From: Trichostrongylus colubriformis
Taxonomy: Eukaryota > Nematoda > Chromadorea > Rhabditida > Trichostrongylidae
Length of the DNA stretch: 64,000 nt
Assembly (NCBI GenBank): GCA_963978905.1
Contig: OZ022261.1
Coordinates: 32,361,686 to 32,425,685, forward strand
Direction: 5' to 3'
This document shows positions 60,092 to 64,000 of the stretch, in pieces; within the stretch, counting starts at the first letter, position 1; the number at the start of each line of letters is the position of its first letter. A program made the position numbers and the translations under genes. The notes under the pieces are model-generated. The model ran no database searches and was not told the DNA's origin. It saw nothing but the letters and a program-made list of their open reading frames with translations.

Positions 60092-63000
60092 TTATAGTGA
60101 ACTTACTCTCAGTCTGTGTGTTATATCGTCCAGAAGGGCGGGCTTCACTTTCACGTCGCCATCATCTAACCGTGTATCGATCTTTTCTTGAGTATAATAA
60201 TTGTATTTATAGTAGAAAATAGACATCATTGCGAATATAGTTATAACGACGAACATCGCGCCTGAATACGAAAAGATATTAAGAGAAAAGAAGAAGTCTT
60301 GCGGAACGTGTTAGACTGAAAATATATGTTACATCAGTGTGGTTGAATGCGCACTTTGCGGCAGACGACACATTTTCTTGGGGAAGTAAACCCTTGAGGA
60401 ACCATTTAGGTCGCTCCTCTGGCATGCCCACTGTGCGTCTTCATGACGCCACACCCATATGAACCGCAGCTAGCACGGGCAGTTCGCTTAGGTTAGCGTA
60501 GCTGGCTCGGGTTTGAGCGAGTGCAGCGCTGTGATGGCGCACCGTGCCGGTGAAGGATCTACCGCCACGAGAAGGTTAGCCGACTAATATGATCAGCGTG
60601 AGGTACACCCTACAAGCACATTTTCCAGTTTACTTGTAGATATGCTGAGCTATTTTTCTGTGCAGTATCTAAGGTGAATACTGGGACCTATCGACTCAAG
60701 TAAGGTGTTCCTCGAACGTATTAGATCCCTCATCGTTCCGGCATACTTCCCTACTTCTTGTAGACAAAAGGTTTTAGAAAAAAATCTTAAAGTTGGGCCA
60801 AATAAAATGTAGGGAAGATATGTGAGCCTCGCGAAATTTTTCGTATTATTCGGAGAGGACTTTATCGACTTTGCAAGCTGCTTTAGTTTGACACAGTCCC
60901 TCAAGTGAAATGCTGCTCATCATACTTCCAGCAAATTTTATTTTCAATTTTTGGCATAACTCAAAACCTACCTGCGTACACGAAGAATTCAGTCGCCATA
61001 TTCGAGAAGAGGTTAAGCGCCGTAATCAGAACGATGATAGAGTCACCTATGGCTGTTGTAAGTAGCCACAGAGCTTGAACTAAGGCCTTCATCGAAGGTG
61101 CAGACTGAAATTGGAATTCTTATATGCGGAAGACTAGCTTGCTGCAGTGATAGATTTGATTTCAACTTACTATGAAATGAGAAAGAGCGACACTCGTCGC
61201 AGATTTAGTTACATTTATAACTAGTCAAACCTGAAGTGACGGGTTATTTTTTGCGGGACTATTGGAAGTGACATAGAAGAAAGCTCGCAATGAGGTGGAT
61301 TCCAATGGATTCCAACGAATCCCCAATCGCAAGCGGCATACAAGTAAAGCAGCCTACCAAACTTAAAGGAATCGTTCACGGAAAAATGAGTTTTTGTGTC
61401 ACCCATATGTTTATGTTGTATTTGCCTAATGTGGGCCTCATGCAAAGTTTCACGCGAAAAAATGCGAAGCCGGCTAACATACAGCACCACAAAGTACGTC
61501 CGGGTGGGAGGGGCCTCAGAGTAAAAGCCTCGTCCCGTCGTCCGCCGCCGTTGGGAACGGAGAGTAAGATTGTTCAAGTAATTTTCTGTTTCTAAAATGC
61601 GTCTTCGACAGCGTCGGACGAGGGTACGAGGCTTTTACTCGAAGGCCCCGCCCACCCGGACGTACTTTGTGGTGCTGTATCTCAGCCAGATTCACATTTT
61701 TCCGCGTGAAATTTTGCATGAGATCCACATTAGGCAAAAACAACATAAACACATGGGTAACACAAAAACTCATTTTTCCGTGGACGATCCTTTAAGCTCG
61801 GAGCACATACTTGAATTGAGTGCTATGCGTGAATTATGTGTCCAGTAGAACGGTTTCGTTCATAATTTTCGTTTTTATTCGTTGTTGCACTACATGACAA
61901 TCCCACATACGTTCACTTTTCAGCGACTTACCGAACCGTCCCCCCCCCCCTCCCCACCTATGCGATAAGTTTTCGTCAGCGCTTCAAGAAGTGGATGGAT
62001 GGTGGAGTTTGTCCTTATCAGACGAACGATACCATGAAGGTGATTATTCATCTGCTGAATACTCAAAGATACGTATACTGGAACTTACTTGAGAATAGGC
62101 AAACTCGTATCCAGTAATAGAGAAAAGGATCTCTGCTGCAGTGATAATGACGATTTGCGGAATTTGCCAAAGAATAGACACGGAGTTAGACTGTACCACT
62201 TGGTTGATATGTTTCACCGGTTGCTCCTGAAATTTTTTCGAAACTGGACAACCGATTGACTTGTCTCTTTCTGATTACAATTGGGATAAACCTGCACTTT
62301 AAGGGTACCTTTGAGCCGGTTAATGCGAGTACATACACAGCTCCCTGTTCATGAACCTCCATCCATATCCCTGTAGCTGTTACAGTGATGTTGTCCTTTG
62401 CTGGCGTTTTGAAGCCTACATTTTTCGGGGTGCCGTCAAGGTAATACAGTTGCCATCTGAAAGAAAGTGGCATGAAGACCGTTCGTGTATTCGCGGCGCG
62501 TGCTTCGCGCGATGTGTTCGAGTCATACAAATAGCAACACAATCCCTGCGATCAGTACTCTCCTTTCTCCTATATTCATTGAAATCTCTTGGTAGATTGA
62601 TTTCAGGGCTTGCAATTGTGGTTTGCATGTGGCACTCGCGTCTCGCACGAAAAGCGCACACGGTACCGTTAGCCAGAAAAACGTGCAGCATGTGAAGGTG
62701 ACCCTATTGAGGCTAAATTTGAATCAGAACTCTGCATTTAAGTTTCACTTGCATGTTTCCATGCGTCGCACTTGAAGATTCAAACAACAAATACCAGAAA
62801 ACATCAACAAACGCTCTATAAGCTTACCTTCCTGGCTTAACTGGCTTGTATACATAGTTCACAGCGTATTGATCTGATTTTCCTTGTTTGTTATAAAATG
62901 ATGAATTCGAATCACGATCGTCAGTACCATCGTCGTAATTGGTTTCCCAGTAGTAGAAATCTGATGGACTCCGTGGATTGCAAGGGTGTTTAGGATCAAA

Positions 63001-64000
63001 GTCTCCGGCGTCCATTCGACACATTACGAGGTTTCCGCTGTATCCTGGAGTGGTGGCAGTCACAATTCTGAAATATCGAAATAGGGACATTGAGTTGGTG
63101 GTATTCGTAAAAGTAATCGAGAGTGGATGGGCATCTCGAACAATACGCAATCTTATGGGTAATTTTTATGGAAGGAGAGAAAATGATGAGGAGCGATAGA
63201 CGCCACTGAGGAGTCGTTTCTGCGCTGCTGACTCTGGTAGAAGAAGCACTCATACCGGCGTCGACAGCCTCCCACAGGTTATGCATGGAGAGTTCAAATT
63301 TAGGGGCAACAGGACAGTATTGATGTATCGGTTCAAGTTACACAAGTAGTCTGCAGCCCCACTCCTGCGTGAACTAACGCTGGCGTAGTAATCGCGATTT
63401 TGCATTCTGCGATTTTGTAATTCCTCGATTTTTAGTTTCTATAATTCGCGGAGTTGCGACACCACACAATCGCAAAATTGCGAAGCCTGGCGTTAGCCTA
63501 AGAGCTGGTGATGGTAAGGTGGATGTCCACGCCGTGACCCAATCCGAGTGTCCTGAAGTGCCTTCCAAATTGAGCGCTCTAAGCGGTTTTCTTTACTTTC
63601 TCCGGCAAACCATATAGAACCACTGCATCCATTACTGTAGACGGTTACTCACCCAGGACTACCGCACAATGTTTCTCATATACACTCGAAATTCATGAAG
63701 ACATTTACTTACCCTAGGCTGAATTCTCCCGTCCCCTGCGTCGGTTTCGATGGATCCGCTTTGCCCTGATATACTCCGTTTGGACTGATCGCAACGTAAT
63801 AAATGTCACCTGTTGTCAGGTGTACATCGAACTTCACAGGCAAATTCTGTAATCGATGTACTTTTTGTAGGACATACTTTTCCACTTTACTTCGAGTCAA
63901 TACCTGATATTTTTCAGGGGTACAATCTTTATAGTTGAGAGTGATAGGGACTGTCCAAGCCTTGCCACTCTGCGATTTCAAGTGAACTGAGGTCTCCTTT
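60092..64000 (-). CDS. proton-coupled oligopeptide transporter (POT/SLC15 family, pept-1-like), 3' part
   Basis: POT proteins carry di- and tripeptides into cells with protons; in nematodes the main intestinal one is PEPT-1. Six minus-strand exons join in phase: 63713-64000 (continues off the window), 62828-63067, 62309-62456, 62089-62226, 60972-61104, 60107-60261. The first three encode the C-terminal part of the large Cys-containing extracellular loop between membrane segments 9 and 10. The last three carry segment 10 with the family block ILWQIPQIVIITAAEILFSI, segment 11 and segment 12, followed by a charged cytosolic tail. The 5' half (segments 1-9) lies beyond the right edge. Which paralogue this is (pept-1, -2 or -3) cannot be settled from this part. 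The end is ambiguous: reading through the last donor gives a stop at 60092-60094 after RVSSL. Confidence 0.93.
60107..60261 (-). CDS. peptide transporter exon, membrane segment 12 and cytosolic tail
   Basis: Encodes GAMFVVITIFAMMSIFYYKY (segment 12), then NYYTQEKIDTRLDDGDVKVK and PALLDDITHRLR. Acceptor gtattcag. The frame either reads through to TAA at 60092-60094 (adding VSSL) or splices at GTAAGT in phase 0 to a further exon. A 27-nt candidate at 59646-59672 (GTKVIVFG then stop, acceptor ctctttag) fits the phase but is weakly supported. Confidence 0.88.
60972..61104 (-). CDS. peptide transporter exon, membrane segment 11
   Basis: Begins SAPSMKALVQALWLLTTAIG and continues DSIIVLITALNLFSNMATEF then FVYA. 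SAPSMK-VQA-WLLT-A-G is the POT signature that directly follows segment 10. Acceptor caatttcag, donor GTAGGT in phase 1. The 985-bp intron before it contains the TTAA palindrome at 61367-61791. Confidence 0.96.
61367..61791. mobile_element. TTAA-flanked palindromic element, copy 3, in a transporter intron
   Basis: 425 bp, termini AGGAATCGTTCACGG and its mirror. TTAA is intact on both sides (61363-61366 and 61792-61795). It lies in the intron between transporter exons 60972-61104 and 62089-62226. Confidence 0.92.
62089..62226 (-). CDS. peptide transporter exon, membrane segment 10
   Basis: Encodes EQPVKHINQVVQSNSVSILW and QIPQIVIITAAEILFSITGY then EFAYSQ. The LWQIPQ-ITA-EILFSITG-EF-YSQ pattern is the POT family signature for segment 10. 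Acceptor aaatttcag, donor GTAAGT, both in phase 0. Confidence 0.96.
62309..62456 (-). CDS. peptide transporter exon, end of extracellular loop
   Basis: Encodes RWQLYYLDGTPKNVGFKTPA and IWMEVHEQGAVYVLALTGSK. The GAVYVLAL strand is the usual end of the loop before segment 10. Acceptor tctttcag, donor GTACCC, phase 0 out. The reading frame stays open past the donor, so a weak alternative 3' end exists. Confidence 0.88.
62828..63067 (-). CDS. peptide transporter exon, extracellular loop
   Basis: Encodes IVTATTPGYSGNLVMCRMDA, a PKHPCNPRSPSDFYYWETNY stretch and an acidic DDGTDDRDSNSS run, ending VNYVYKPVKPG. Acceptor atatttcag, donor GTAAGC. The phase 2 to phase 2 fit is exact (79 codons). One potential N-glycosylation sequon (NSS) is visible. 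Confidence 0.9.
63713..64000 (-). CDS. peptide transporter exon, extracellular loop (truncated by window edge)
   Basis: Open from the edge: KETSVHLKSQSGKAWTVPIT, then LNYKDCTPEKYQVLTRSKVE and further to QGTGEFSLG. Beta-rich secreted-type sequence typical of the POT extracellular domain. The donor GTAAGT follows in phase 2. The exon's 5' end is outside the window. Confidence 0.9.

Overview
The window is eukaryotic, and a clade V (strongylid or hookworm-like) nematode fits best. Two conserved animal genes are split into short exons by GT-AG introns of about 60 bp to several kb. The spaces between them are full of Tc1/mariner-superfamily elements, TTAA-flanked palindromes like the PALTTAA class of Caenorhabditis, and long G or C homopolymers. 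No operon, rRNA, CRISPR array, prokaryotic promoter or retrotransposon polymerase was seen. The species call is inference; gene identities rest on protein motifs.

Layout. 1-9853: no gene recognised; one TTAA palindrome (1464-1888), a foldback repeat (4155-4366) and dispersed repeats. 9854-28891, minus strand: unkempt (unk), seventeen phase-consistent exons coding about 681 residues with six CCCH zinc fingers, a coiled coil and a short Cys-rich C-terminus; the start-codon exon was not found. Its introns hold a dead mariner next to a TGTC/TGTT microsatellite, two palindromes about 100 bp apart, several tandem repeats, and one orphan plus-strand exon candidate (23621-23776). 28892-60091: about 31 kb with no securely identified gene. 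It holds two Tc1-like non-autonomous elements (40569-41076, 43742-44278), a Tc3-like element turned into a giant foldback (45776-47353), a second degenerate Tc3-like element (about 54430-55860), many old dispersed repeats, a CpG-rich segment that could be a promoter or first exon (52829-53240), and orphan plus-strand exon candidates (48784-48968, 59049-59198). 60092-64000, minus strand: the 3' part of a proton-coupled oligopeptide transporter (POT/SLC15, pept-1-like), entering from beyond the right edge, with the end of the large extracellular loop and the last three membrane segments.

The two genes are functionally unrelated (an RNA-binding translational regulator and a di/tripeptide transporter). 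The most striking novelty is structural: repeated formation of large inverted repeats by several transposon families, two of them inside unk introns and one inside a transporter intron.
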